A stretch of 64,000 nt of DNA from an uncultured Bacteroides sp. (lineage in GTDB: Bacteria; Bacteroidota; Bacteroidia; Bacteroidales; Bacteroidaceae), in assembly GCA_947038155.1 (NCBI GenBank), contig CAMQVH010000011.1, positions 1 through 64,000 of the forward strand, given 5' to 3'. Positions 26,165 to 35,121 of the stretch are shown piece by piece (within the stretch, counting starts at the first letter, position 1; the number at the start of each line of letters is the position of its first letter). Made by a program: the position numbers and the translations under genes. The notes below the pieces were generated by a model, which saw only the letters and a list, made by a program, of their open reading frames with translations, did no database searches and was not told the DNA's origin.

Positions 26165-27442
26165 TTACTTTACAATAGCTTCCTTGATACTCGCCACAAT
26201 ATAACGCACATCATCATCCGTCACATAAGGACCAGTAGGCAAACACATACCCACCTTGAACAACGCTTCCGAAACACCATTTACGTATGCTGGAGCATCC
26301 TTATACACTGGCTGTTTGTGCATTGGCTTCCAAACCGGACGTGCCTCTATTTTCTTTGAAAGCATAAACACACGCAGAGCCTCCACATTCTTGTTTGGCT
26401 GACAATTAGTAGTCGGATTATCCACCATGTGAATCACACCTGCAGCACCACCTACGGCATTTTTAATTACTTCTTTGTAAACATTCTCTTGCCCTTGAAT
26501 CTTCAAGTTTTCATCAAGTGTAATCGTGCTAAGCCAATAGTTAGAGTCATAATTACCATTGGGAGCCTCATGCAAAGTCACGCCTTTTACATCTTTCAAC
26601 AATTCTTTGTAAAAAGCTTGTACGTGCTTGTGATGTTCGACATGGTCGTTCAAGACACTCATCTGACCACGCCCAATACCGGCACAGATATTCGACATAC
26701 GATAATTGTAGCCAATTATCGTATGCTGATAATAAGGATATGCATCGCGCGCCTGTGTTGCATACCACATGATATTATTTTTGCTTTCAGCATCACGACA
26801 GATAAGAGCACCACCGCCCGAAGTGGTTATCATCTTATTACCATTGAATGACAATACTCCAAACTTACCAAACGTTCCAAGTACCTGCCCTTTCCAACGA
26901 GAACCACATCCCTCAGCAGCATCCTCAATAACAGGAATCCCATATTTATCAGCAATCGCCATAATTTTGTCGCAATCGTATGGCATGCCATACAGTGCTA
27001 CAGGCACAATTGCCTTTGGATAGTTGCCAGTCTTCGCCTTACGGTCGAGAATAGCTTTCTCCAGCAATTCCGGATCCATATTCCAGGAATTTGGTTCAGA
27101 ATCAATAAATACAGGAATTGCACCAAGATAGGTTACTGGATGAGAAGATGCACAGAACGTGAAACTTTGTACACATACTTCATCACCTTTACCCACACCG
27201 CATGCCAACAATGCCAAGTGAACAGCAGCTGTTCCTGCAGACAATGCAACAACTTCATGTGATGTCTCTGAACCGTCAACATTTTTAGATACGAATGTTT
27301 TCAAATCCTCCTCAAACCCATTCACATTCGGTCCCAAAGGTACAACCCAATTAGTGTCAAAAGCCTCTTTCACATATTTCTGTTCCAAACCAGTCTCACT
27401 CATGTGGGCAAGGCAAAGATAAATTGTTTTTCTTTCTTCCAT
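26165..27442 (-). CDS. DegT/DnrJ/EryC1/StrS sugar aminotransferase (WcfR-like)
   Basis: PLP-dependent enzyme that aminates a nucleotide-linked 4-keto sugar. The 425-residue protein has IEDAAEGCGSRWKG (about 172-185) and the PLP-lysine motif SFNGNKMITTSGGG with Lys203. It resembles WcfR of the B. fragilis PSA locus, which makes UDP-2-acetamido-4-amino-6-deoxygalactose. The adjacent initiating transferase, 31 bp upstream, also mirrors WcfR-WcfS pairing. The keto substrate could come from the CapD-like dehydratase at 45.8-47.7 kb. The assignment to this particular sugar is inference. Confidence 0.88.
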   Translation of the reverse strand: MEERKTIYLCLAHMSETGLEQKYVKEAFDTNWVVPLGPNVNGFEEDLKTFVSKNVDGSETSHEVVALSAGTAAVHLALLACGVGKGDEVCVQSFTFCASSHPVTYLGAIPVFIDSEPNSWNMDPELLEKAILDRKAKTGNYPKAIVPVALYGMPYDCDKIMAIADKYGIPVIEDAAEGCGSRWKGQVLGTFGKFGVLSFNGNKMITTSGGGALICRDAESKNNIMWYATQARDAYPYYQHTIIGYNYRMSNICAGIGRGQMSVLNDHVEHHKHVQAFYKELLKDVKGVTLHEAPNGNYDSNYWLSTITLDENLKIQGQENVYKEVIKNAVGGAAGVIHMVDNPTTNCQPNKNVEALRVFMLSKKIEARPVWKPMHKQPVYKDAPAYVNGVSEALFKVGMCLPTGPYVTDDDVRYIVASIKEAIVK

Positions 27443-27473
27443 TCTAAATTATATATTTTGAAAATCTTATCAA

Positions 27474-28127
27474 TTAAACTTCTTCGCCCGCAAATTTCAC
27501 TTTAAACCCAAGTACGGTCGCAAAGATCATCTCAATATCCTTGATGAAACTGTAGTGATGATAATAGTAGCAATTAAGCCTTACTTTATCAGGATAGATA
27601 ACGGTATCATTATATTCCGTAGCAATTACCTGCATGGAACGAGTATCACCTTCCGCCTGCTTCTTAGCTACATATTCTGAGATCATCTCATCTTCCAAAC
27701 GATACTTCAATGTTGCAGGACCGGTGATACCAGGACGAAGCTTCAGCACATCGCGTTCATCACCTTCCAATTTGTCAGCATATCCCGGAACATCAGGACG
27801 AGGTCCGACAAACGACATATTGCCAATTAGTACATCCCAAAGTTCAGGCAACTCATCGATCTTATAATGACGTAATTTCGCGCCGAAAGGAGTTATACGA
27901 CTATCACCGGCTACACTCACTGAAGAGCCACTATGTTTCACCGTCATAGAACGGAACTTATGGCATATAAATAACTTTCCGTTCTTACCCACACGTTTCT
28001 GACAGAAAAATGCAGGTCCACCAGGCATTTTGCAATGAATAAGGAAAGCAACAATGGGAAATATCCACCAAATCAAAAGCAATCCACATAAAGACACAAT
28101 AATATCAAAGAGTCTTTTACTTATCAT
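27474..28127 (-). CDS. Initiating undecaprenyl-phosphate sugar-1-phosphate transferase (WcfS/PglC-like)
   Basis: Starts repeat-unit assembly by moving a sugar-1-phosphate from UDP onto undecaprenyl phosphate. The 217 residues have one N-terminal hydrophobic segment (about 8-30), then the family block CQKRVGKNGKLFICHKFRSM, KIDELPELWDVLIGNMSFVG and RPGITGPATLKY. Small size places it with the PglC/WcfS minimal type rather than the larger WbaP type. It is directly upstream of the WcfR-like aminotransferase, suggesting the amino sugar is the first sugar of the repeat. Confidence 0.92.
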   Translation of the reverse strand: MISKRLFDIIVSLCGLLLIWWIFPIVAFLIHCKMPGGPAFFCQKRVGKNGKLFICHKFRSMTVKHSGSSVSVAGDSRITPFGAKLRHYKIDELPELWDVLIGNMSFVGPRPDVPGYADKLEGDERDVLKLRPGITGPATLKYRLEDEMISEYVAKKQAEGDTRSMQVIATEYNDTVIYPDKVRLNCYYYHHYSFIKDIEMIFATVLGFKVKFAGEEV

Positions 28128-28380
28128 ACTTATTATTTGTTAACATCCAATTTTGAGACATATAGTATATGAGAAAAAACTTCATCCTCTTTAGGTTCGC
28201 AATTCAACTTTTGATGAACAATAAAAAAATGATCACATTTACAGCACACATAATGAAAATCATGAAAGTAATGGAACCAATCCCTCCCGTTATATTTAAC
28301 ATAGAACCTCTAGATTCTCTATCAAACGTTACAAACTGATTGTTTAGATTCTAAAGCAAGAGGGCAAAAGCGGACGCTTA
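28128..28380. other. AT-rich spacer between sugar transferase and GT2 genes
   Basis: 253 bp. The only open frame of note is a 32-codon hydrophobic minus-strand frame (28204-28302); no promoter or terminator is clear. It may be a scar of gene loss in the capsule operon. Confidence 0.5.
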
Positions 28381-29262
28381 TTATCTAAATAATTTATAAA
28401 CAATTTTCTTTACCCATGCAGGACTAACGAGCATGACAAACATCATATAGCCAAAGATAGTAGCATCAAAACCATAGCCTAGAGTCTTATTGATCATCTT
28501 ACGGTCTGCAAGCTGTTTCTTAGCAAATGTCCATCCATTACGTCTCTTCTTAAAGAGTGAATTAGTGAAGCGAAAACGAAGGATTACATCAGGAATGTTA
28601 GCGTGATTCGTACCTTTACTCATACCATCCAACCACAACATCGTATCTTGGTTCTGGCGGTATTCAGGACGATACCATCTCTTATTCTCGTTCTTATAAG
28701 TAGGCTTAACTTTAGGGTTAAGTTTAGCGTTAGGATTCTCCAACTTTTCGAAGAAACTCTTACGGAAAAGAACAGCTGGATGTGCATGCGGATTTCTACG
28801 AGAGAAGAATTCATAGCACTCTCTCGCGCCTTTTGGATATACAATAACTTTATGTCTGCTCTCACTATTCTCATCAATCTCCTCAATAGCTCCACCCACT
28901 ACATCAATCTCCGGATGAATCTGCAGGTAAGCCATCTGCTTCTCAAAACGGTCTGGTGTAGAAATGTCATCCGCATCCATACGAGCAATGTACTCATAGC
29001 CTTCCTTGAAACAAATATCCAGAAGATCATTTAGCACAATGGCGAGACCTCTATTTTCAGGGAACCAGTGTATAAACACATTAGCCTTCTGCTCGTACTC
29101 TTTCAGACAAGCTGCGAGATCATTGCCAACAGGTCCATCAATACCTATGATGAGCTTTTTTTCACCCTTATATGTCTGATGTAGAATACTGTCAAGGGAC
29201 AAGCGTACATAGGGCACTTTGTCATTTTTATATATAGGTAATATAACTGCTAATTTGTTCAT
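28381..29262 (-). CDS. Family 2 glycosyltransferase
   Basis: Capsule glycosyltransferase, GT-A fold, 293 residues. It opens LAVILPIYKNDKVPYVRLSL, has the nucleotide-sugar metal motif DADD at 96-99 (ARMDADDISTPDRF) and a C-terminal hydrophobic stretch (about 262-285) that may associate with the membrane. Acceptor and donor sugars cannot be read from sequence. It starts 4 bp after the beta-propeller gene ends, so translation may be coupled. Confidence 0.9.
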   Translation of the reverse strand: MNKLAVILPIYKNDKVPYVRLSLDSILHQTYKGEKKLIIGIDGPVGNDLAACLKEYEQKANVFIHWFPENRGLAIVLNDLLDICFKEGYEYIARMDADDISTPDRFEKQMAYLQIHPEIDVVGGAIEEIDENSESRHKVIVYPKGARECYEFFSRRNPHAHPAVLFRKSFFEKLENPNAKLNPKVKPTYKNENKRWYRPEYRQNQDTMLWLDGMSKGTNHANIPDVILRFRFTNSLFKKRRNGWTFAKKQLADRKMINKTLGYGFDATIFGYMMFVMLVSPAWVKKIVYKLFR

Positions 29263-29266
29263 AATA

Positions 29267-30535
29267 TCAAAGATCTACAATATACAATCCTCTGTGTCCC
29301 TCAAAGACACTATCAAAGCAAATGGCTTTACCATCTTGTCTCCAACGTGGATGAAGGTCACATCGTGTATCATTATCATATTTGAATGGAGCAAACACCT
29401 TTGCAATCACCTTCATATCCTTGCCCTCCGGATCGGTATCTCTGAGTAATTTTAAGTCTGCCACACGCGCACGATTGGGATATGAGTCTATTACAACGAG
29501 GTTGTTGTCTATTGGACAATAGCTAGGGTGCCCATCATTATTTAACTGCCCCCATAGATGTTGCCATTCCTGAGTTTTGTCTTTCATTAGATAGTATCCA
29601 GGACCGAATTCCTTCTTGCGTTCAAATGCAATTATCTCATTATCGTTCTTCCAATAACAGTGGCTCACCATATCATCGTCTGAAAGGACATACATATTGG
29701 AGCCATCCACATTGCAAGTCACAAGACGAGTATATTTCCTCTGTCCACAAAACCAACGATACAACACCATAAAACGCTTACCGTTAGGAGAGAACATCAA
29801 GTGGTTCACCTTATGCACACTACCTTCCTCCTGCATCTCTAGACGAGGCTGAAAGTTTACAAAGTCTGTATATTTCAAAAGTTCTGTCACCTCACCTGTT
29901 TCAATATCCATCTTCCACACAGCAGTAGTATTTGGGAGAGCTACTCCCTTTGTTACTTCTGGTAATTCTGCGTAACCATATCCTAGACGAAGGCTGTGCA
30001 GACGCGAGAAGTCAAGGCTCAAAGCTGTCTTTCCATCAGACGATACTGTATAGCAAGGTATAGGAAGTACTCTTTCCTCCTGAATCTCTACATTGAGTAC
30101 AACTGAGCAATACTTCCCATCTCGCATATCATTGTATAGGATGCGAGACTTGAAATCAGGCCCCAACCACTGCGCCATACATCCCTGCTGTACATTCCAA
30201 GTGTGAGTGGTAGCAATTTGCTTAACCTTGTTCCCTTCTTTTGTATCGATAAGAAGGATATCTGCAGTACAGAGAGGATCTGGAACGCTCCAGGTATCCT
30301 TCGCTCTCATGCATATCATATAACGCATAGTTGCATCCCATGGTGACTTGTCATAGTACCCAAAGAAGTACTCATGGATAGGATCGTCAGGAGAGATACG
30401 GATGATATGTCCTTCTGACTTAATTTTCTTGCTCACAGCATAGCAGGTAAGCTGGTATGCACGCTTGATATATTTTTTAACAACTGGATACTTATTCAGC
30501 TGATAGTTAATTTTCTGTTCTAAGCTCATAATCAT
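29267..30535 (-). CDS. Capsule-cluster beta-propeller protein of unknown function
   Basis: A 422-residue cytosolic-looking protein (no signal peptide). Repeated blade-like segments are visible: KMDIETGEVTELLKYTD, HLMFSPNGKRFMVLYRW, SHCYWKNDNEIIAFER and HPRWRQDGKAICFDSV, resembling TolB/oligogalacturonide-lyase-type propellers of six to seven blades. A conserved-looking N-terminal block HEYFFGYYDKSPWD precedes them. It sits between two GT2 genes (4 bp and 24 bp spacing), so it is surely part of capsule synthesis. It could be a lyase-like sugar modifier or a scaffold; no catalytic residues can be assigned. Confidence 0.65.
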   Translation of the reverse strand: MIMSLEQKINYQLNKYPVVKKYIKRAYQLTCYAVSKKIKSEGHIIRISPDDPIHEYFFGYYDKSPWDATMRYMICMRAKDTWSVPDPLCTADILLIDTKEGNKVKQIATTHTWNVQQGCMAQWLGPDFKSRILYNDMRDGKYCSVVLNVEIQEERVLPIPCYTVSSDGKTALSLDFSRLHSLRLGYGYAELPEVTKGVALPNTTAVWKMDIETGEVTELLKYTDFVNFQPRLEMQEEGSVHKVNHLMFSPNGKRFMVLYRWFCGQRKYTRLVTCNVDGSNMYVLSDDDMVSHCYWKNDNEIIAFERKKEFGPGYYLMKDKTQEWQHLWGQLNNDGHPSYCPIDNNLVVIDSYPNRARVADLKLLRDTDPEGKDMKVIAKVFAPFKYDNDTRCDLHPRWRQDGKAICFDSVFEGHRGLYIVDL

Positions 30536-30559
30536 TCAGTTTATTAGGCCGAAAAGATC

Positions 30560-31555
30560 CTATGCATTCACCTTCCTAGTAACAGAAAGCAACCACTTTG
30601 TCATAGGAAAATTGATAGCAAACATAATTGAGAGAACTTTTCTACTAAAAGGAATAGGTGCCTTAAGCAAAATAGACAGTTTTTTTCTATGCTCCTTGGT
30701 TAGCTTTTTAGTAATATCTTTTTCATTAATATTTGAATCAGCAACGCCCCACATAGCTATTCTGCTAAGCAAAGAGAATGGAGTTCGAGCTTTTTTTACC
30801 TCACCAAGATATGCTATTTTGCCATAAGACTCCTGCTGACACAATTTATATAACTCATCAGCAGCCTCATATAGTTGAAAGTCTCTTGTCTTAAGTTTTC
30901 CAGAAGAAGTACTATTACCGTCTTGCCAATAGAAGTATTTCACTCTATTAGATACCACCCATTTTTTGCAATCTCTAAGCACTTTGAATTTATAATCCAT
31001 ATCTTCATTTATCTTACCTTCCCGAAAACTATAACGCTTTGCTGTAGATGCCTCAAAGAGGCATCTACACACGGAAAAGCCTCCGCTTTTCCGTGTGGAG
31101 GAATCCATATAGTACTCAAGAATTTTCTTTCCTTCATAAACTTCAACCTGTTCCTCTACCTGTGCAGGCATTGCAGTCTCATCTGATGTAAGCATAACAT
31201 CAAATTGGATAGCATTTGCACCTTCATTACGTTCAAGAAGGAACATACAATACTCATATGTATCGAGAGCTATCCAATCATCGCTATCTACAAATGTTAC
31301 ATAATCACCTGTAGCGGTGGATAGCCCTGTGTTCCTGGCACAGGACAGTCCACCGTTGCCACGATGAACTGTCCTTATTCGCTCGTCGCGAGAAGACCAC
31401 TCGTCACATATTTGAGGACAATTATCCGGACTACCATCATCTACAAGGATAATTTCCAAATTCCTGTATGTTTGGTTCACTATAGACTTTACACAACGGT
31501 CGAGGTACTTTTCGACTCTATAAACTGGAATAATTACAGAAACTTTAACGTTCAT
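30560..31555 (-). CDS. Family 2 glycosyltransferase
   Basis: GT-A glycosyltransferase of 331 residues from the chosen ATG (MNVKVSVIIPVYRVEKYLDR); an in-frame ATG 10 codons upstream at 31585 is possible. It has the signature VDDGSPDN (38-45), the NGGLSCARN block and the DSDD metal motif (90-93). About residues 155-185 are encoded by two back-to-back perfect palindromes (31044-31097) yet still match the family pattern FSVCRCLFEAS, so the gene remains open. It lies in the capsule operon between the propeller and a GT4 gene. Confidence 0.9.
   Translation of the reverse strand: MNVKVSVIIPVYRVEKYLDRCVKSIVNQTYRNLEIILVDDGSPDNCPQICDEWSSRDERIRTVHRGNGGLSCARNTGLSTATGDYVTFVDSDDWIALDTYEYCMFLLERNEGANAIQFDVMLTSDETAMPAQVEEQVEVYEGKKILEYYMDSSTRKSGGFSVCRCLFEASTAKRYSFREGKINEDMDYKFKVLRDCKKWVVSNRVKYFYWQDGNSTSSGKLKTRDFQLYEAADELYKLCQQESYGKIAYLGEVKKARTPFSLLSRIAMWGVADSNINEKDITKKLTKEHRKKLSILLKAPIPFSRKVLSIMFAINFPMTKWLLSVTRKVNA
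31044..31097. repeat. Two abutting perfect palindromes in a glycosyltransferase gene
   Basis: First: 11-bp arms GTAGATGCCTC/GAGGCATCTAC with loop AAA (31044-31068). Second: 13-bp arms CACACGGAAAAGC/GCTTTTCCGTGTG with loop CTCC (31068-31097). They share one base and lie wholly within coding sequence. Confidence 0.95.
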
Positions 31556-31631
31556 GTTAATATGATCTTTATTTTTCTTATTCATACTTTAGAATATTGT
31601 CCTTGCAAGATTGATTTGTTTTTGTCCCCTT

Positions 31632-32705
31632 CTACATTATCACTTTTTTTAAAAATTCATCCCATTTGCCAAAAACGAACTCATTAGTGTGTGTCTCACC
31701 CAACTTTCTAGCTTCTTTAGCAACTCTTTCGGCCTGTTCGGGATTATTGAGGAGATACTCAATCTTCTCTGCCATTGCCTGAGGATTTCTCATAGGTACA
31801 ATAAACCCGTTTACCCCATCCTCGATAAGCGTGCGTGCTCCCCCAGGACGGCAATCTGCAGACACACAAGGGAGCCCTAAAGACATTGCTTCCATAAGAG
31901 CATTAGGCATTCCCTCAAAATCAGAAGGTAGCACAAACAAGCGAGCAGTTCGAATGCAATCAAAAATATCTTTTCGGCTTGGATTAAGATGTACTCTATC
32001 AGACAGTCCAATCCCATCAATCTTTGCCTGTATTTCTTCCTTCAGAGTTCCATCGCCATAAAACTCAAGGGTGACTTCCGGGTGCTTGTCTGCAATAAGA
32101 GCAAAAGCATCAACCATCAGCCAAGGGTTCTTTTGAGGATGAAATCTTCCAACCGTTACAATTCTATTATCGCGGCTCAAGGGCATAGGATACTTATCTT
32201 GTGGAACAGTCACAGAATTATGGATCACTACAGCTTTCTGTTTCGGAGTAAGATGGAAGAAATCTCTAGCACCCTCAGATTGAAAAACAAATGCATCTAC
32301 ATACTTACATGTGACATCTCGTACCTTCCCAAGCAAACCGGAATACTCACTGTCATACGGATCACCTCTTTCGGAATAAAGGATTTTTCCACTGGTTTCC
32401 CTGCCTATCAACAAAGAAAAATACGCTCCTTGAAGATTATAATTTATAGTGACATCCGGTTTCAATGAGCCTAATACTCTTTTCAGAGCCCAAAAGCGCT
32501 TTAACAAACGAAAATTTCCTGTTCCTTCTTTCGCAGTAAGATCATGTACAATGACTAATGAAGATATCAAATATGGAGCCTTGTTTTCATTTAGGATGAC
32601 CAAATGCACTTCGTGTCCTTTTTGAGCCAACTCATTTGACAAGAGTATAATCTGACGCTCTGCCCCTCCACTACCGTGAAGGTATCCTATAGTAGCGATT
32701 TTCAT
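31632..32705 (-). CDS. Family 4 glycosyltransferase
   Basis: Retaining GT-B glycosyltransferase of 357 residues. N-domain glycine loop HGSGGAERQIILLSNELA, C-domain start VTVGRFHPQKNPWLMVDAF, and the GT4 donor-site motif LPSDFEGMPNALMEAMSLG (E-x7-E type). It has no transmembrane helix and is probably peripheral at the inner membrane. It immediately follows the next upstream glycosyltransferase (1 bp between stop and start). Specific sugar unknown. Confidence 0.92.
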   Translation of the reverse strand: MKIATIGYLHGSGGAERQIILLSNELAQKGHEVHLVILNENKAPYLISSLVIVHDLTAKEGTGNFRLLKRFWALKRVLGSLKPDVTINYNLQGAYFSLLIGRETSGKILYSERGDPYDSEYSGLLGKVRDVTCKYVDAFVFQSEGARDFFHLTPKQKAVVIHNSVTVPQDKYPMPLSRDNRIVTVGRFHPQKNPWLMVDAFALIADKHPEVTLEFYGDGTLKEEIQAKIDGIGLSDRVHLNPSRKDIFDCIRTARLFVLPSDFEGMPNALMEAMSLGLPCVSADCRPGGARTLIEDGVNGFIVPMRNPQAMAEKIEYLLNNPEQAERVAKEARKLGETHTNEFVFGKWDEFLKKVIM

Positions 32706-32706
32706 G

Positions 32707-33897
32707 TTACTTCAACAATTTATTATAAATTCCATTCAAGACCTTTACATTTGCATCTTTATCAAATTTCTCGCGGATAATATGTGAATACTTTTGGAGG
32801 TTTTCCTTCATAATATCGTGCTCAGCTTCAAGACGGTAAAAAGCGTCAACAAAGCTTTGCTCATCGTTCATCTTGCAGAGGAATGCGAGTTTCCCATCAA
32901 GGGAGTATTCCTGAGACTCCTCTGTCTTAGCTGCCAATGAAATGGTATTGTTGACTATACATTCTGCCATTGCCAAATTTGCATGCGGAATTGTGAAGAA
33001 GCTCACAAAACAGTAGCACTGATCCAAGAGATGTTTGATTTCATACACATTAGGAACACATACGATACGCTTGTCTTTTTTTACGATATTATTCAACTCA
33101 TATGCATAGAATCCCATAATATGCTTATCTGACAAGAACATCTTGATGCGATTCTTCAAAGTCAGATTAAAAGTCTTTACATAACTTCCTAACATAAGCA
33201 ATCTGAAATCTGTATCTGTAAGTTGCTCAGAGAACACTCTCGCTACCTCTTTTGCGCCTTTGTTAGGTGCTGAACCTCCCGTAAATAACAGTACTTTCTT
33301 ACCATCTAAATTTTCACTAAAGTAGTTGGAAAAAGGCAGTTCTTTGTATCTCTGGCTAAGATCTATCCAGTCGTAAACAATAGAGACTTTACCATCAATT
33401 CCAGGAACTTGCTTAGAAGCAAACTCGTTAATGGCAAGCACATAAGTGGAGTATTTACGAATATAATTTTGGGCTCTTCGTAATTGGCAACGATGTTCGT
33501 TAAACGACCAGTGCTCACGGATGTGAATCAAAGTTTTGTAACCTAATTCATGTGCTGGTTTCAAATAAGGATATAGCATCATTGAGTTGATATAAACCAA
33601 ATCAGGTTTTATCTCCTTCAATTTTGCCTTGTAGCCATCTATGGAGCCGCTTACCTTTCTGTATTTAGCAATTGTGCTTCTCTTCAGCAATGGTAAGTTA
33701 TATGGTACGGAATCCAGATCATTCAAGAAATGAACATCAATACCCAATTTGTTGATTTCTTCGACAAGAGAACCTTGTGTTGCAAGCAATACAACCGGCT
33801 TGTATTGAGAACGATCAAGATTCTTCAACACATTCAGCAGGCAATAACTGCCGCCACCTATTGTAGAGCAATGAAATACGTATAGTATGGTCTTCAT
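32707..33897 (-). CDS. Glycosyltransferase, GT4-like
   Basis: A 396-residue GT-B protein from the ATG giving MKTILYVFHCSTIGGGSYCL. A frame extends 26 codons further upstream but overlaps the end of the next gene and lacks family similarity. The glycine-rich N-terminal loop and VLLFTGGSAPNKGAKEVARV are visible; the usual E-x7-E donor motif is weakened (NLAMAECIVNNTISLAAKTE). It is part of the capsule repeat-unit assembly; donor unknown. Confidence 0.85.
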   Translation of the reverse strand: MKTILYVFHCSTIGGGSYCLLNVLKNLDRSQYKPVVLLATQGSLVEEINKLGIDVHFLNDLDSVPYNLPLLKRSTIAKYRKVSGSIDGYKAKLKEIKPDLVYINSMMLYPYLKPAHELGYKTLIHIREHWSFNEHRCQLRRAQNYIRKYSTYVLAINEFASKQVPGIDGKVSIVYDWIDLSQRYKELPFSNYFSENLDGKKVLLFTGGSAPNKGAKEVARVFSEQLTDTDFRLLMLGSYVKTFNLTLKNRIKMFLSDKHIMGFYAYELNNIVKKDKRIVCVPNVYEIKHLLDQCYCFVSFFTIPHANLAMAECIVNNTISLAAKTEESQEYSLDGKLAFLCKMNDEQSFVDAFYRLEAEHDIMKENLQKYSHIIREKFDKDANVKVLNGIYNKLLK

Positions 33898-33910
33898 AAA
33901 TTCTGTCTTA

Positions 33911-35044
33911 TTAAATGCCCATAAAATCAACCAGTTTCTTCGTCTCTGCCATATAGTTGAAGTGATCCCTTGCAAGTTGTTCGCCTCTGACTCCTAGTCT
34001 TGTAGCTTCTTCAGGATGCTCTACTACCCAATTGAGAGCTGCAGCAAACTCCTCAACATCATCAGGTATAACGATGAGTCCTGACACTTTGTCTTTTACG
34101 AAGAGCGGAATATCACCCACGGCCGTGACGATTATTGTTGATTTAGAGAGCAGATATTCACCTAACTTACCAGGAAATCCGTTTCGAGCCTGAATGTTAT
34201 CCGGTCTTGAAAGCACTACAGCGGTAGCCCCCATAAGGAAAGATGGCATTTCAGCGGCAGATACTAATCCAACAAAAACAACTGACTCCTCAAGACCATA
34301 CTCTTTAACCAATCCTGTTATTATTCTCTCGTCTTCCGCGGTTCCGAATCGACCTGCAATTCTGAGTTGATAACCGGAATGCTTTGAACAGAACTGAGCA
34401 AATGACTTTATCAGGATATCTACTCCATCCTTGAAGGTGGAGATAGTACCACAGTATCCGAAATAGGGTTTTTCGTACTTTGCTGGCTTAACTCCGCAGA
34501 ATCGCTTGTCATCTACAATCATGTTGACGATCTTAATACGCCCCTTTTCTACTCCAGCCTCTTCGACAAAGAATTTCACCAATGAAGTAGAAACAGTAAT
34601 AATACCAGACGCCTTTGTACAATCAGCCTTATACATCTCCATCGAAGGATGGAATGAATGGCTACCCAGAGGATACATGCTTGGATGCTCTGTCTTCTCA
34701 ACAAATACTTTGATTCCTTTGCGCTTTAATACGAAATGGAGCGCGTCTGCCATATTATACATATACACCGTATCTCCCTTCTTCAAATTCAATACGAAAA
34801 TAAGCAAGGAGAACACATAAAAGATATGCTTCAGATACTTGTGATTTATGTAATACCACTTATCCCAACGATAATGTATATCAAGGTTTGGGTAGTCCTG
34901 TGAAATCTTACTCTTTGAAGAATCCGTAAGGAAGAACTCCACTCTTGTCTGAATGCCAAGTTCTGACAAGCCCTTCAAATAGGCCAATGCCCTGTTGGTA
35001 GCAGCAGTATTGGGATTATATGCATAATTTAGAAAATAAAACAT
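33911..35044 (-). CDS. Family 4 glycosyltransferase
   Basis: A GT-B enzyme of 377 residues. The N-domain begins NPNTAATNRALAYLKGLSEL; the C-domain shows KPYFGYCGTISTFKDGVDIL and the donor-binding region FPGKLGEYLLSKSTIIVTAV, with a Glu that fits the second Glu of the E-x7-E motif. It is third in a run of three GT-B genes. It follows the polymerase gene by 77 bp. Confidence 0.9.
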   Translation of the reverse strand: MFYFLNYAYNPNTAATNRALAYLKGLSELGIQTRVEFFLTDSSKSKISQDYPNLDIHYRWDKWYYINHKYLKHIFYVFSLLIFVLNLKKGDTVYMYNMADALHFVLKRKGIKVFVEKTEHPSMYPLGSHSFHPSMEMYKADCTKASGIITVSTSLVKFFVEEAGVEKGRIKIVNMIVDDKRFCGVKPAKYEKPYFGYCGTISTFKDGVDILIKSFAQFCSKHSGYQLRIAGRFGTAEDERIITGLVKEYGLEESVVFVGLVSAAEMPSFLMGATAVVLSRPDNIQARNGFPGKLGEYLLSKSTIIVTAVGDIPLFVKDKVSGLIVIPDDVEEFAAALNWVVEHPEEATRLGVRGEQLARDHFNYMAETKKLVDFMGI

Positions 35045-35121
35045 ATTTATCTCTGTTGTATTTTTGAAATAATTGAAGATGATATTTTATTGGACAAATA
35101 AGCTCAACAAGTCTAATGATT

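Noticed and set aside
28204..28302. 32-codon hydrophobic minus-strand frame in the capsule spacer
   Set aside because: It is a short AT-rich sequence whose hydrophobicity follows from T-rich codons. It has no recognisable family or start context, so I only mention it in the spacer entry.
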